64,000 nucleotides of DNA from Candidatus Sulfurimonas baltica (lineage in GTDB: Bacteria > Campylobacterota > Campylobacteria > Campylobacterales > Sulfurimonadaceae): NCBI RefSeq assembly GCF_015265455.1, contig NZ_CP054492.1:2542001-2606000 (forward strand). Direction: 5' to 3'. The notes under the pieces were generated by a model that saw nothing but the letters and a program-made list of their open reading frames with translations, had not been told where the DNA came from and did not search any database. Positions 37,795-46,017 of the stretch are shown piece after piece (positions within the stretch are counted from its first letter, which is position 1; each line of letters opens with the position of its first letter). A program made the position numbers and the translations under genes.

Positions 37795-38910
37795 TTACTT
37801 AGTACCTAATAATTTTGCTGATATGTCATTTGTATTTCTTGTAGCAGTCTCTCTTTGTAATGATAAATACTTTTTAAGTGTTGAACTATCATTATGTCCA
37901 AGTAGTGCTGTTAAGTCTCCAAGACTCGCACCCATCGCACTTAATGCACTCACAGATAAATTTCTCATCCAGTGAAAAGTGAATTCTTCTATTCCTGATA
38001 TAAATCTTATTTTAGGGTAATGGTCTTTAGTATGCTTAATCATAAAAACATCTCCTCTCGTGTCCACAAACTCAAGTAGTGCATCTCTGACATCTCTTGC
38101 TAAAGCAAATGTCATATCGGTATTTACTTTTGAGTTACTTCCTCGTACTAAGTACTCATTAGTCTCAAAGTTTATATCTTCCCATTGTAAAGTTAAAACC
38201 TCTTGTAATCTACGCCCATAAAATCCGAACAAAAATAATGCTCTATGATGTGGATTCTCATTACATTGTATGCTCTTCGTATCACTAATAACTACGAGAT
38301 CATCTGAGCCAAATAATTGATGTATAGTCTCATGTATTTTCTTATATTTGTTTACAGCATCTGTAACAATCTTTTTTTCTTCAAGTTGCTTGCGAACAGG
38401 TATATGACTTTTTTTAATAGGACTCTTAACGATTAAGTCATCTTCAACCGCTAAATCAAATAGTGGTTTTAAAATTTCATATGCTTTTTTTCTTGTTGCT
38501 GGTGCGAAATCCTTTAGCGATACATTTAAAGAGGTAAACTGAGCAGCTTTAACATCTCGTAGTTTTAGTTTCGCAAGTTTTAATAAATGCTTTTCAAAAT
38601 AGTAATCGTAATTACGGATAAGAATATCATTCCACCCTTTTACAATTTTCACTTTTTCCCAATAATCTCTTACTGTTGCATTAACATCTGCCGAGAGAGT
38701 ATTATCATGAATAATTTCATCTTTGATTCTATCAAGTTCTCTTCTTGCTGTTTTTAATCGGTCTTTAGGAGAATGAGATTTACTACTACTCCATAATCGA
38801 CTATATCGTTTTCCCTCTACAGAAAAATCAAACCAAAACCTAACTCCATCATTATGGATTTTAATACCAGCATCATTAGTTTTATTATAAGATTTTTTAT
38901 CTATTGCCAT
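37795..38910 (-). CDS. Tyrosine recombinase, island integrase
   Basis: 371 residues. The N-terminal part includes an arm-binding/SAM-like region (about 1-170). The catalytic domain has the first Arg in FGFYGRRLQEVLTLQWEDI, HWMRN (HxxR), LLGHNDSSTLKKYLSL (LGH and active-site Tyr). All catalytic residues are present, so it should be active. It lies 173 bases inside the right 27-nt repeat and reads away from it. Four GGTCTC repeats stand between it and the repeat. It is the enzyme expected to integrate the island into tRNA-Ser. Confidence 0.93.
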   Translation of the reverse strand: MAIDKKSYNKTNDAGIKIHNDGVRFWFDFSVEGKRYSRLWSSSKSHSPKDRLKTARRELDRIKDEIIHDNTLSADVNATVRDYWEKVKIVKGWNDILIRNYDYYFEKHLLKLAKLKLRDVKAAQFTSLNVSLKDFAPATRKKAYEILKPLFDLAVEDDLIVKSPIKKSHIPVRKQLEEKKIVTDAVNKYKKIHETIHQLFGSDDLVVISDTKSIQCNENPHHRALFLFGFYGRRLQEVLTLQWEDINFETNEYLVRGSNSKVNTDMTFALARDVRDALLEFVDTRGDVFMIKHTKDHYPKIRFISGIEEFTFHWMRNLSVSALSAMGASLGDLTALLGHNDSSTLKKYLSLQRETATRNTNDISAKLLGTK

Positions 38911-38933
38911 GTATAAACCTTTAAGTTTTCATT

Positions 38934-38976
38934 GGGTCTCGTCTTGGGTCTCATTAGGTCTCGTGTTTAGGTCTCA
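38934..38976 (+). promoter_or_regulatory. Four GGTCTC arm-type repeats, integrase end
   Basis: RGGTCTCR units at 38934-38941, 38946-38953, 38956-38963 and 38969-38976, all in the same orientation, with cores 12, 10 and 13 bases apart. Two more lie at the left end of the island. Positions near helical-turn spacing next to the integrase suggest arm-type binding sites that may also control the integrase promoter. Confidence 0.68.
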
Positions 38977-39083
38977 TTTTTGAAGATATTGAGAGGAATA
39001 AATCGGAACAAATAAGTCTACTATTATACCTATTATAGGGCTTAAAAGCAATCAATAGGAATCATTAAGATATCTATAGTTTT

Positions 39084-39110
39084 AGAGTTCGAATCTCTGA
39101 GGGTCCACCA
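39084..39110 (+). repeat. attR: 27-nt direct repeat
   Basis: Identical to the last 27 bases of tRNA-Ser (18621-18647). It is not preceded by the rest of a tRNA, so it is the displaced 3' end of the target gene and marks the island's right border. Confidence 0.93.
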
Positions 39111-39335
39111 CTTTAATAATCACAAACAATCAAAACACTCCTTAACCCTTACAACACTAAACCTCAAAGCTATTTTAGTCTTTTGAACTATTTACAAGTA
39201 GACACAAAACACACCGAGCTCTATACTTGAAATACACTTTAATATTAGTTTGCCGCCAATAAGAACAAACACCATGCTAAACCAAAATTAGAAATATGAT
39301 AAAATATACCAAGATTGACGTAAAAGGCTAACTAT

Positions 39336-40565
39336 ATGAATAGTGATAAATCTGCTGATTCAAAAAATAAAAATTTTTTATCCTATATAAAAGATAAAAT
39401 CAGTAAATTAAAAAAGCTGATAGGAATTATTGATGAAAAGACACAAGTATCTTTTGAGCTTTCGGAGTTTATGCAGGAAATTGACTCTGCTCTTGAAAAT
39501 TTACCTGAAGAGTATGAAAACCTTTATGAACTTAAACCAGCAGAAGAAGCTTTTTTTGTAAATAGAGAAATAGAGATGAAAAAACTTGAAGACTCGTTTG
39601 AAAACTGGACAAAAAATCGCTTTGTCACATGTACGATAATCGGTGAAAAAGGGTGCGGTGTCACCTCTATATTAAACTCATTTTTAAAGAAAATCCCTCA
39701 AACAGATACAATTAGAGTAGATTTGCATGAAAAAATTTATACCAGCGACAAATACTTTGAATTTTTTAACTCCTTGCTAAAAACAGATGGCATTAAAAGC
39801 AATAAAGAGTTGATAGACTTTTTAAATAATATTAAAGATAGAAAAATTATCATTATAGAAAATCTTCATCACATGTATTTAAAAAAAGTAGGCGGCTTTG
39901 AGAGTATGGAGATGCTCTTTGAGGTTATCTCATATACTACTAAAAATATTTTTTGGATAGGAGTATTTACACAGCAGACATGGAACTATCTTGATAAAAC
40001 CATCTCAATTTCAAACTATTTTACCAGCGAAATAGTAATGCAAGAGTTAAGTTATGAAACTATCAAAGAGATTATATTTAAACGAATTGATTATAAATCT
40101 AGTAAAATCAAATTTATCCCCAATGAGGATACTTTGGAGAGTAAAACTTTTCAAAGTTTAGATAATGATAAAAAACAGCTTTTTTTGGAAGAAAAATTTT
40201 TTAAACTTCTCCATAAGCTTTCAAATGGAAATATTTCTCTTGCTCAACTTTACTGGATTCGTTCAATAAGCATAAACAATGAGAAAACTTTAAATATTAA
40301 AGAGATTGATGATTTTGATCACTCTTTTATTAAAAACATCTCCGAGGAGGCACTATTTACTCTCCAAGCACTAATTTTACATGACGGATTGACGATAAAC
40401 GATTTTGCCATCATCATGCATGAATCTATATCCGAGTCCCGCAAGATACTTATGCCTATGCTTGAAAAAGGGCTACTTATTCAACCACATAATAAGTACA
40501 ATATAAATCCTGCAATCTATAAATCGGTGTATGATTTTCTATCATCAAAAAATTTTATTCACTAA
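39336..40565 (+). CDS. Degenerate P-loop (AAA-like) ATPase paired with MscS
   Basis: 409 residues. An amphipathic, Lys-rich N-terminus (about 1-75) is followed by an AAA-like domain. The P-loop reads GEKGCGVTS (residues 103-111); the Walker A lysine is Val109. Walker B reads KIIIIENLHH, with Glu-Asn in place of the usual Asp-Glu. The C-terminal third is helical and looks like a winged-helix lid (LQALILHDGLTINDFAI). The start has a plausible -10 (TATGATAAAAT) upstream. The gene lies just outside the island and 14 bases before an MscS channel gene. It may bind nucleotide without normal turnover and gate or sense the channel; that is inference. Confidence 0.75.
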   Translation: MNSDKSADSKNKNFLSYIKDKISKLKKLIGIIDEKTQVSFELSEFMQEIDSALENLPEEYENLYELKPAEEAFFVNREIEMKKLEDSFENWTKNRFVTCTIIGEKGCGVTSILNSFLKKIPQTDTIRVDLHEKIYTSDKYFEFFNSLLKTDGIKSNKELIDFLNNIKDRKIIIIENLHHMYLKKVGGFESMEMLFEVISYTTKNIFWIGVFTQQTWNYLDKTISISNYFTSEIVMQELSYETIKEIIFKRIDYKSSKIKFIPNEDTLESKTFQSLDNDKKQLFLEEKFFKLLHKLSNGNISLAQLYWIRSISINNEKTLNIKEIDDFDHSFIKNISEEALFTLQALILHDGLTINDFAIIMHESISESRKILMPMLEKGLLIQPHNKYNINPAIYKSVYDFLSSKNFIH

Positions 40566-40579
40566 ATAGGAGCGACATA

Positions 40580-41452
40580 ATGAAATTTATAATATTTTTT
40601 CTAGTTATTTTTACCCAGGTTTGTTATGCGATAGACGTTCATCCAGTGAACTTTATTGAAATCATTTCCTTTTCTAAAATTTTTTGGACTATTCTCTTTC
40701 TTATAATAAGTTACATTTTTATAACTCTACTTACAAAGATAATTGAGTTTTTTGCAGAAAAAAGTTCTCGTCTTAGAATAAGCATAAAAGGGGTTGTCCC
40801 AATACTCCGAATCGGGCTTTGGATAGCCGTTATAACTATTGTCATAAAAGTTATATATAATCCACCTATAGAGATGTTAATGACTGCTATGGCATCAGTG
40901 GCCATAGCCATAGGTTTTGCTACACAAGATTTGTTAAAAAATATATTTGGCGGGATTATGCTTCTTTTTGATCGCCCGTTTAAAGTGGGAGACAAGATAA
41001 AAGTGGGAGATAATTATGGTGAAGTAATAACAATCAACCTTCAAACAACTCGTATTGTAACTCCTGATGATTCAATTGTCATAATTCCTAACATGGAGCT
41101 TATGAACTCTCGTATTTCTAATAGTAACTCCGGTGAGCTCTATTGCCAAGTAGTCGCCAAAATAGCACTTCCTGTTGATGCGGATATGCAAAAAGTCCGT
41201 AAAACTGCCATCGAAGCGGCACAAGTTTCAAAATATATTTATCTTAACAAACCGATTACGGTACTTTTTACAAATGAAATCAACGAACATAAAATTTTTT
41301 TAGAGATGAAACTAAAAGCTTATGTAATGGACATCCGTTATGAGTTTTTGTTTAAGAGCGATATGACGGAGGTTGTTATAAAAGAACTTATAAATCAAGG
41401 TCTCTTAAACAATAATGAGATTAAAGAATTAAATTTTACAAAAAGTATGTAA
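40580..41452 (+). CDS. MscS-family mechanosensitive channel
   Basis: 290 residues. A signal-like or first membrane segment (residues 1-18) is followed by three helices. The pore-lining helix and following beta domain read AMASVAIAIGFATQDLLKNIFGG (about 103-125) and LLFDRPFKVGDKIKVG, the MscS signature. The small cytoplasmic domain ends at about 275. MscS channels release solutes under membrane tension. The gene starts 14 bases after the ATPase gene with a AGGAGC ribosome site, so the two are one operon. The ATPase partner is not a usual companion of osmotic MscS channels. Confidence 0.9.
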   Translation: MKFIIFFLVIFTQVCYAIDVHPVNFIEIISFSKIFWTILFLIISYIFITLLTKIIEFFAEKSSRLRISIKGVVPILRIGLWIAVITIVIKVIYNPPIEMLMTAMASVAIAIGFATQDLLKNIFGGIMLLFDRPFKVGDKIKVGDNYGEVITINLQTTRIVTPDDSIVIIPNMELMNSRISNSNSGELYCQVVAKIALPVDADMQKVRKTAIEAAQVSKYIYLNKPITVLFTNEINEHKIFLEMKLKAYVMDIRYEFLFKSDMTEVVIKELINQGLLNNNEIKELNFTKSM

Positions 41453-41473
41453 GAGAGAAAAGATAATAATTTA

Positions 41474-41499
41474 AAATCAACAACTAAAAAAGTTGATTT
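41474..41499. terminator. Hairpin downstream of the MscS gene
   Basis: AAATCAAC and GTTGATTT arms with a 10-base A-rich loop, 22 bases after the MscS stop and between convergent genes. No good U-tract, so weak. Confidence 0.4.
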
Positions 41500-41518
41500 A
41501 AAATACGCTTAGTATAGA

Positions 41519-41680
41519 TTATGTTTCATGATTATTGGACGTATTTGAAGCTGTAGGTGTATCTTCTTCTTGTGTTTCATCACTATTTTGTGCTAATTTT
41601 TTCTTACGCTTTTCTTCTTTTTTCTTCTCTTTTTCCAGCTCACGAGCTCGTTTTTCATAACTGTAGTTTGTTTTTGCCAT
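41519..41680 (-). CDS. Small conserved charged protein, 53 residues
   Basis: Start at 41680 (MAKTNYSYEKRARELEKEKK) is chosen because an AGGATT ribosome site precedes it and because that N-terminus is widespread in small proteins of Proteobacteria and Campylobacterota. A longer frame to 41803 has an unlikely hydrophobic start. The first half is Lys/Glu-rich and probably helical; the tail is acidic and Thr/Asn-rich. Function unknown. Confidence 0.72.
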   Translation of the reverse strand: MAKTNYSYEKRARELEKEKKKEEKRKKKLAQNSDETQEEDTPTASNTSNNHET

Positions 41681-41847
41681 TAGTAATCCTATTTTTAATA
41701 TTTGATAAATCGTAGTGTTATAGTCTATAGTATAGCAAGTTTTATCGCCTATATTGTTTCCATTTCGTCGAATGAGTATTATTATTACATTAAAACTATA
41801 CAAAAAACGCCTACCAAGTACAAACCTGAATGGAGTTAATCGAGAAA

Positions 41848-43683
41848 TTATGAATTATTTTTTTGTAATTGTTCATGGGGTGATTTTAAATTATTTGAGC
41901 TATCTTCGAGCTCTTTAAAAACATCTAGTATCCATTTATTATATGAAGCCTTCATTAAAGTTTTTAAGGTGTTCTTTTCAGAATCTATCATTTTTCTAAC
42001 ACTCGATTGAAAATCATTTTCATTAAATGCCTGATCGATTTCTGTCATGGCAGCATCTACGCCTACCCAACTTACTGCGCCTGTGACAACGCCACAAAGT
42101 AATGCCCATGGACCACTTGGGGCACAGACTGTTAAGCCAGTAGCAGAACCAGCCGCAAAACTTGCTGCTTTGCCAGCGCCATTTGCACCAAATTTTAAAA
42201 GCATTTTTGACATTACTGTTTTAGAAATAGAACTTGTCAGTAAAACTGCACCTGTTCCGCTTAAAGTTTTTTTTGCTACATCTCTTGATGAGGCTTCAAA
42301 TATCTCATCAAATTTAGAATTTATATTCTGTAATTGTTGTTGAGTTTGTTCATTATTTGAGATATTTTCACTATTTTCAAGAGACTCAATACTGCTCTTC
42401 ATTTCATCTCTCAAATAACTAATATTATTCACTATAGCCTTGTTTACATTTATTGAGGCTCTGTTAATATGCATGTCAAAACTACTCTCAATAAATAAGT
42501 ATCTATTTATTCTTGCTTGTATCTCATCATCTAGCATTTTATCATTACATTTTTTTAGTTTATACCCATTTGGCAAGAATTGATTATAGTAGGGAACTAA
42601 TGTACCATTTTTATATCCACAATAGAGGTCATGACCTTTTAAAGCTATTCTTGTGTATTCACCTTTTACGGAGTAGTAATAACTCGATAAACTCGGTATT
42701 GCATCATAGACCGGAGCAAAAGCAGTATCTATTTGATTATCTATAATTTTATCAATTTCATCAAGTATCTTTTGTTCATTGGATTTCAACTGTTTATTAA
42801 GGGTGGACTCGATTTCAACATAAGTCTTTTTAACAAGTTTTTGCATTTTTTGAATATGTTGTTTTTCGTATAGATGATTAATAATTAATGTTGAGACAAA
42901 AAGGAGTAAAATAGCCCCTATAAAACCTATAAAAAAATAGTTTTTAATTTGCAGATTGTCATCTGTCTTGATTATAGACTTAGGAATATCTACACTCAAT
43001 AATAATTTTGAGTATGCCCATGCAAAGATACCCTGTGAGATAAATAGATAAAACATCCAACCGAAGAAACTAGTATTGTTATCCAAGCTATCCATTGATG
43101 AACTGATTAGTTTCCATTCTATAAGTTCTTTGTATCTTAAAGTAGATGATAAAAAATCCAAAAACTTACAATTAATCACTTGTACTTCAGCTGTGGGGGT
43201 TGTAAAAAATTGATATATTACGAAAACTATAACAAGAAGTGCAGTATTTATCCATGCGGTCCATCTACGAACCACAGCACTAAGAAATGGAGATTTAACA
43301 GTTAAGAGGAGCCTATCTCTTATCTTATTATGGATTATCCATATTACTACAATATCAGCACCTAAAATGGCTAAAATAACTGGGTTTATATAAATACTTT
43401 GAATTAATAAAATTGTTGATGCACCAAGAGCTATGAATGATGACAGCAATAAAGTGAACCATGCACTTTTAACTATATGAAATAAAGATGTTGTGTTATG
43501 AAATAATCTCTCTGCTATGGCATACTTGTTAATAATCTTTGTTTCGGATAGTGCGATAGTAAGGAGTGTAGTTATCCCTACGACATAAATTGCAAAAACT
43601 ATACATGTAGCTGTATCAGCAATAGCTGTCCAAATTATCAGAAAAATAAAAATTAATAAACTTTTAAACATGTGGCCTCTCAT
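41848..43683 (-). CDS. Large membrane protein of unknown function, 611 residues
   Basis: I do not recognise the family. It has about six hydrophobic segments in the first 280 residues (for example LLIFIFLIIWTAIADTATCI at the N-terminus), then a soluble helical region with two Gln/Asn-containing coiled-coil-like parts, and a hydrophobic Gly/Ala-rich hairpin at about 500-560 (GAGKAASFAAGSATGLTV, then WALLCGVVTGAVSWVGVD). The C-terminal 50 residues are helical and charged. The last 90 residues have a close paralogue as a fragment inside the island (31891-32172). It is flanked by a small conserved gene and an SDR gene, both in separate units. Confidence 0.75.
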   Translation of the reverse strand: MRGHMFKSLLIFIFLIIWTAIADTATCIVFAIYVVGITTLLTIALSETKIINKYAIAERLFHNTTSLFHIVKSAWFTLLLSSFIALGASTILLIQSIYINPVILAILGADIVVIWIIHNKIRDRLLLTVKSPFLSAVVRRWTAWINTALLVIVFVIYQFFTTPTAEVQVINCKFLDFLSSTLRYKELIEWKLISSSMDSLDNNTSFFGWMFYLFISQGIFAWAYSKLLLSVDIPKSIIKTDDNLQIKNYFFIGFIGAILLLFVSTLIINHLYEKQHIQKMQKLVKKTYVEIESTLNKQLKSNEQKILDEIDKIIDNQIDTAFAPVYDAIPSLSSYYYSVKGEYTRIALKGHDLYCGYKNGTLVPYYNQFLPNGYKLKKCNDKMLDDEIQARINRYLFIESSFDMHINRASINVNKAIVNNISYLRDEMKSSIESLENSENISNNEQTQQQLQNINSKFDEIFEASSRDVAKKTLSGTGAVLLTSSISKTVMSKMLLKFGANGAGKAASFAAGSATGLTVCAPSGPWALLCGVVTGAVSWVGVDAAMTEIDQAFNENDFQSSVRKMIDSEKNTLKTLMKASYNKWILDVFKELEDSSNNLKSPHEQLQKNNS

Positions 43684-43760
43684 TTTAACGGAATAATAAC
43701 TTTATCATATTTAAGTAGAAAAAACTTATAATGGTTATAAATATACTTTAGGACTTAATT

Positions 43761-45182
43761 ATGAAAGTATTACTAACAGGGGCAAACGGATATATAGGCA
43801 GACGACTAAAAAAGTTGCTTATAGCACATAAAGACATTGAGCTGAGGGTGTTTGTACGAAACAAGAATAGTTTATCTAAAGAGATACTCGAAAACTATGA
43901 GATAGTTGAAGGCGATACTTTTGATAAAGAGGCTTTAAAAAAAGCCTTAGACGGTGTTGACTGTGCTTTTTATCTCATACACTCATTAAACAAAAAAAAT
44001 TATAAAGAACTAGATAAAATCTCCGCACAAAACTTTATAGATACAGCAACGGAGTCTGGAGTTAAACGGGTTATATATCTTGGAGGGCTGGGTGTAAAAA
44101 ATAGTGAAACAAGCAAGCATCTCCTAAGCCGTCTTGAAACAGGAGAGGTTTTAAGCTCATCTAAAACAACTCAAACTATTTGGATAAGAGCCGGAGTCAT
44201 TATAGGTTCAGGAAGTGCAAGTTTTGAAATAATACGAAATCTTGTAGAAAAATTACCAGTTATGATAACACCAAGATGGGTAGAAACGTATGCCCAACCT
44301 GTTGCAGTAGATAATGTGCTTGAGTATCTTGTCTCATCTTTGTATCTAAAATATGACAAAAATCTTATCGTCGATATCGGCTCTGAAAAAATGAAATATA
44401 AAGATATTATGCTCCAAGCTGCAACAGCTCTTGGACTAAAAAGGTATCTTTTACCGGTTCCATTTATGAGCATTAATTTATCATCTTACTGGCTTAATCT
44501 ATTTACTCCAATACCATTTAGTGTTGCAAAAGCACTTATTGAAGGGCTTAAATCTGAAGTGACTATGCAAAATGACAATGCAAAAGAGTATTATCCGCAA
44601 ATTGAACCTATGAGCTATACAGATGCTGTTAAAAAAGCTGTTGAGGAGATAGAACAAAACCAAGTAGTAAGCAGATGGAGCGACACAGACGGGACAACTT
44701 GGGACCAATCACATGCAAAGCAAATAAATGATGCAATTTTTGTAGATAGAAAAGAGGCAGACATAAGCTCTTATGATAAAGAAAAACTCTTTAAAGTCAT
44801 CACCTCCATTGGTGGAAAAAATGGGTGGTTTGATTATGATTTTTTATGGGAGATAAGAGGCATTATTGATAAAGCACTTGGTGGAGTTGGACTTAGCCGA
44901 GGAAGAAGAGATCATTGTGATTTAAGACTAGGTGACTGCTTAGATTTTTGGAGAGTTGAAGATATAAAAGAAAACGAGAGATTACTACTGTTTGCACAGA
45001 TGAAGTTACCTGGTTCTGCTTGGCTGGAATTTAAAATAGTAGATGATAAACTTATCCAGTCAGCCTACTTTTATCCAAAAGGCATATGGGGTCGAATTTA
45101 TTGGTATGCTCTTTTGCCAGTGCACTATTTTATTTTTACAAATATGATAAATAATATTTTAAAATCTTGTAAAAACATTTAG
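43761..45182 (+). CDS. SDR-type NAD(P)-binding oxidoreductase with DUF2867 domain
   Basis: 473 residues. The N-terminal Rossmann fold carries the nucleotide motif TGANGYIGRRLKKLL (GxxGxxG) and the extended-SDR-like FYLIHSLNKKNYKELD. The region from about residue 310 on (WSDTDGTTWDQ, GVGLSRGRRDHCDLRLGD, AWLEFKI, GIWGRIYWYALLP) is the DUF2867 domain that is often fused to YbjT-like SDR proteins. Substrate unknown; a link to quinone or lipid metabolism is suggested for relatives but not shown. Single-gene unit. Confidence 0.88.
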   Translation: MKVLLTGANGYIGRRLKKLLIAHKDIELRVFVRNKNSLSKEILENYEIVEGDTFDKEALKKALDGVDCAFYLIHSLNKKNYKELDKISAQNFIDTATESGVKRVIYLGGLGVKNSETSKHLLSRLETGEVLSSSKTTQTIWIRAGVIIGSGSASFEIIRNLVEKLPVMITPRWVETYAQPVAVDNVLEYLVSSLYLKYDKNLIVDIGSEKMKYKDIMLQAATALGLKRYLLPVPFMSINLSSYWLNLFTPIPFSVAKALIEGLKSEVTMQNDNAKEYYPQIEPMSYTDAVKKAVEEIEQNQVVSRWSDTDGTTWDQSHAKQINDAIFVDRKEADISSYDKEKLFKVITSIGGKNGWFDYDFLWEIRGIIDKALGGVGLSRGRRDHCDLRLGDCLDFWRVEDIKENERLLLFAQMKLPGSAWLEFKIVDDKLIQSAYFYPKGIWGRIYWYALLPVHYFIFTNMINNILKSCKNI

Positions 45183-45218
45183 TATAATTATGAAAAAATG
45201 AGTTAAATTAGGAATTAA

Positions 45219-45992
45219 ATGAAAAAGCTACATAAAAACAACATTGCAATGTTTATAGACTGTGATAATGTTAGCTCTAAATATATAGAGAGTATATTTG
45301 AAGATTTATCACAATACGGGACTGTAAACATTAGAAGAGCTTACGGAGATTGGAAAGACAAAAAACTTTTGGGGTGGGAAAATGTTTTACATGAATACAA
45401 CATTAAGCCTATTCAGCAGTTTGCTTACACAAAAGGGAAAAATGCGACAGATATAGCTATGATAATTGATATTATGGATATTCTCTACACCAAAGAGCTT
45501 GAAGCTATAGTTTTGATAACAAGCGATAGTGATTTTACTCCTATTGTTACAAGAATATTATCTGATGGATTAACAGTTTACGGATACGGGGAGTCGAAAA
45601 CTCCTATGCCCTTTGTAAACGCATGTTCTCAATTTATTTATGTTGAAAAATTAAGTGGTTTACACAATGAGACAACTATAGAAAACAACACTACAAACCA
45701 CAATGATGGCAGTATTACTAACTATGTCGGAAATAACTATGATATAAAAAAAGACTACAAGCTTATTAATTTACTCAAGCAAGGTGTTGAAATAACAGCA
45801 GATGAACAGGGGTGGGCAGATGTTAAAGACATGTCCATGTACATAAGAAAAAACTCTTCTTTCTCTCAGGTTAACTATGGATTTAAAAAAATGGGTGACC
45901 TCATCAAAGCATTAGACTTATTTGACATGGAATATTTTGGAGATAGAAAAACTCAACTGATGATAAGAATAAGAGACAAGCGGAATAAATAA
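45219..45992 (+). CDS. NYN-domain (LabA/DUF88-like) protein with OST-HTH
   Basis: 257 residues. Residues about 5-150 form a NYN/PIN-like nuclease domain: acidic residues in MFIDCDNVSS, GKNATDIAMIIDIMD and ITSDSDFTPIV are the conserved metal-binding set. A linker rich in Asn leads to a C-terminal OST-HTH/LOTUS-like domain (about 175-255; ADEQGWADVKDMSMYIRKN), which binds RNA in other systems. The likely role is RNA turnover. The complete acidic set argues for an active enzyme. Confidence 0.88.
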   Translation: MKKLHKNNIAMFIDCDNVSSKYIESIFEDLSQYGTVNIRRAYGDWKDKKLLGWENVLHEYNIKPIQQFAYTKGKNATDIAMIIDIMDILYTKELEAIVLITSDSDFTPIVTRILSDGLTVYGYGESKTPMPFVNACSQFIYVEKLSGLHNETTIENNTTNHNDGSITNYVGNNYDIKKDYKLINLLKQGVEITADEQGWADVKDMSMYIRKNSSFSQVNYGFKKMGDLIKALDLFDMEYFGDRKTQLMIRIRDKRNK

Positions 45993-46008
45993 ATTTTTGT
46001 TCCGCTTG
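45977..46008. terminator. Shared terminator hairpin between convergent genes
   Basis: CAAGCGGAA and TTCCGCTTG form a perfect 9-bp stem with a 14-base loop, overlapping the NYN gene's stop and ending 10 bases before the convergent putP stop. Confidence 0.65.
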
Positions 46009-46017
46009 AAACTACTT

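Larger units (their letters stand above)
18621..39110. mobile_element. Composite integrative genomic island in tRNA-Ser
   Basis: About 20.5 kb bounded by a perfect 27-nt direct repeat of the tRNA-Ser 3' end. A tyrosine integrase sits just inside the right border, and GGTCTC-core repeats lie inside both ends. The content is typical accessory DNA: two toxin-antitoxin pairs, Rad52-like recombination genes, a VirD4/HerA-like ATPase, a replication-relaxation protein, and a secreted protease/lipoprotein operon. Codons are visibly more AT-rich than in the flanks. No relaxase and no mating-pair genes were recognised, so it is at most mobilisable or phage-satellite-like. A second, truncated integrase at 31681-31881 indicates that it was built from more than one element. 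Confidence 0.92.

Noticed and set aside
18693-38976. GGTCTC repeats as a CRISPR array
   Set aside because: Units are only 8 bases, have short irregular gaps and lie at two ends of the island; no cas genes.
18621-39110. Self-transmissible conjugative element or complete prophage
   Set aside because: No relaxase, mating-pair, capsid, terminase or tail genes could be found.
41519-41803. Long 94-codon version of the small charged protein
   Set aside because: The extra N-terminus is unlike relatives and a good ribosome site precedes the internal ATG at 41680.
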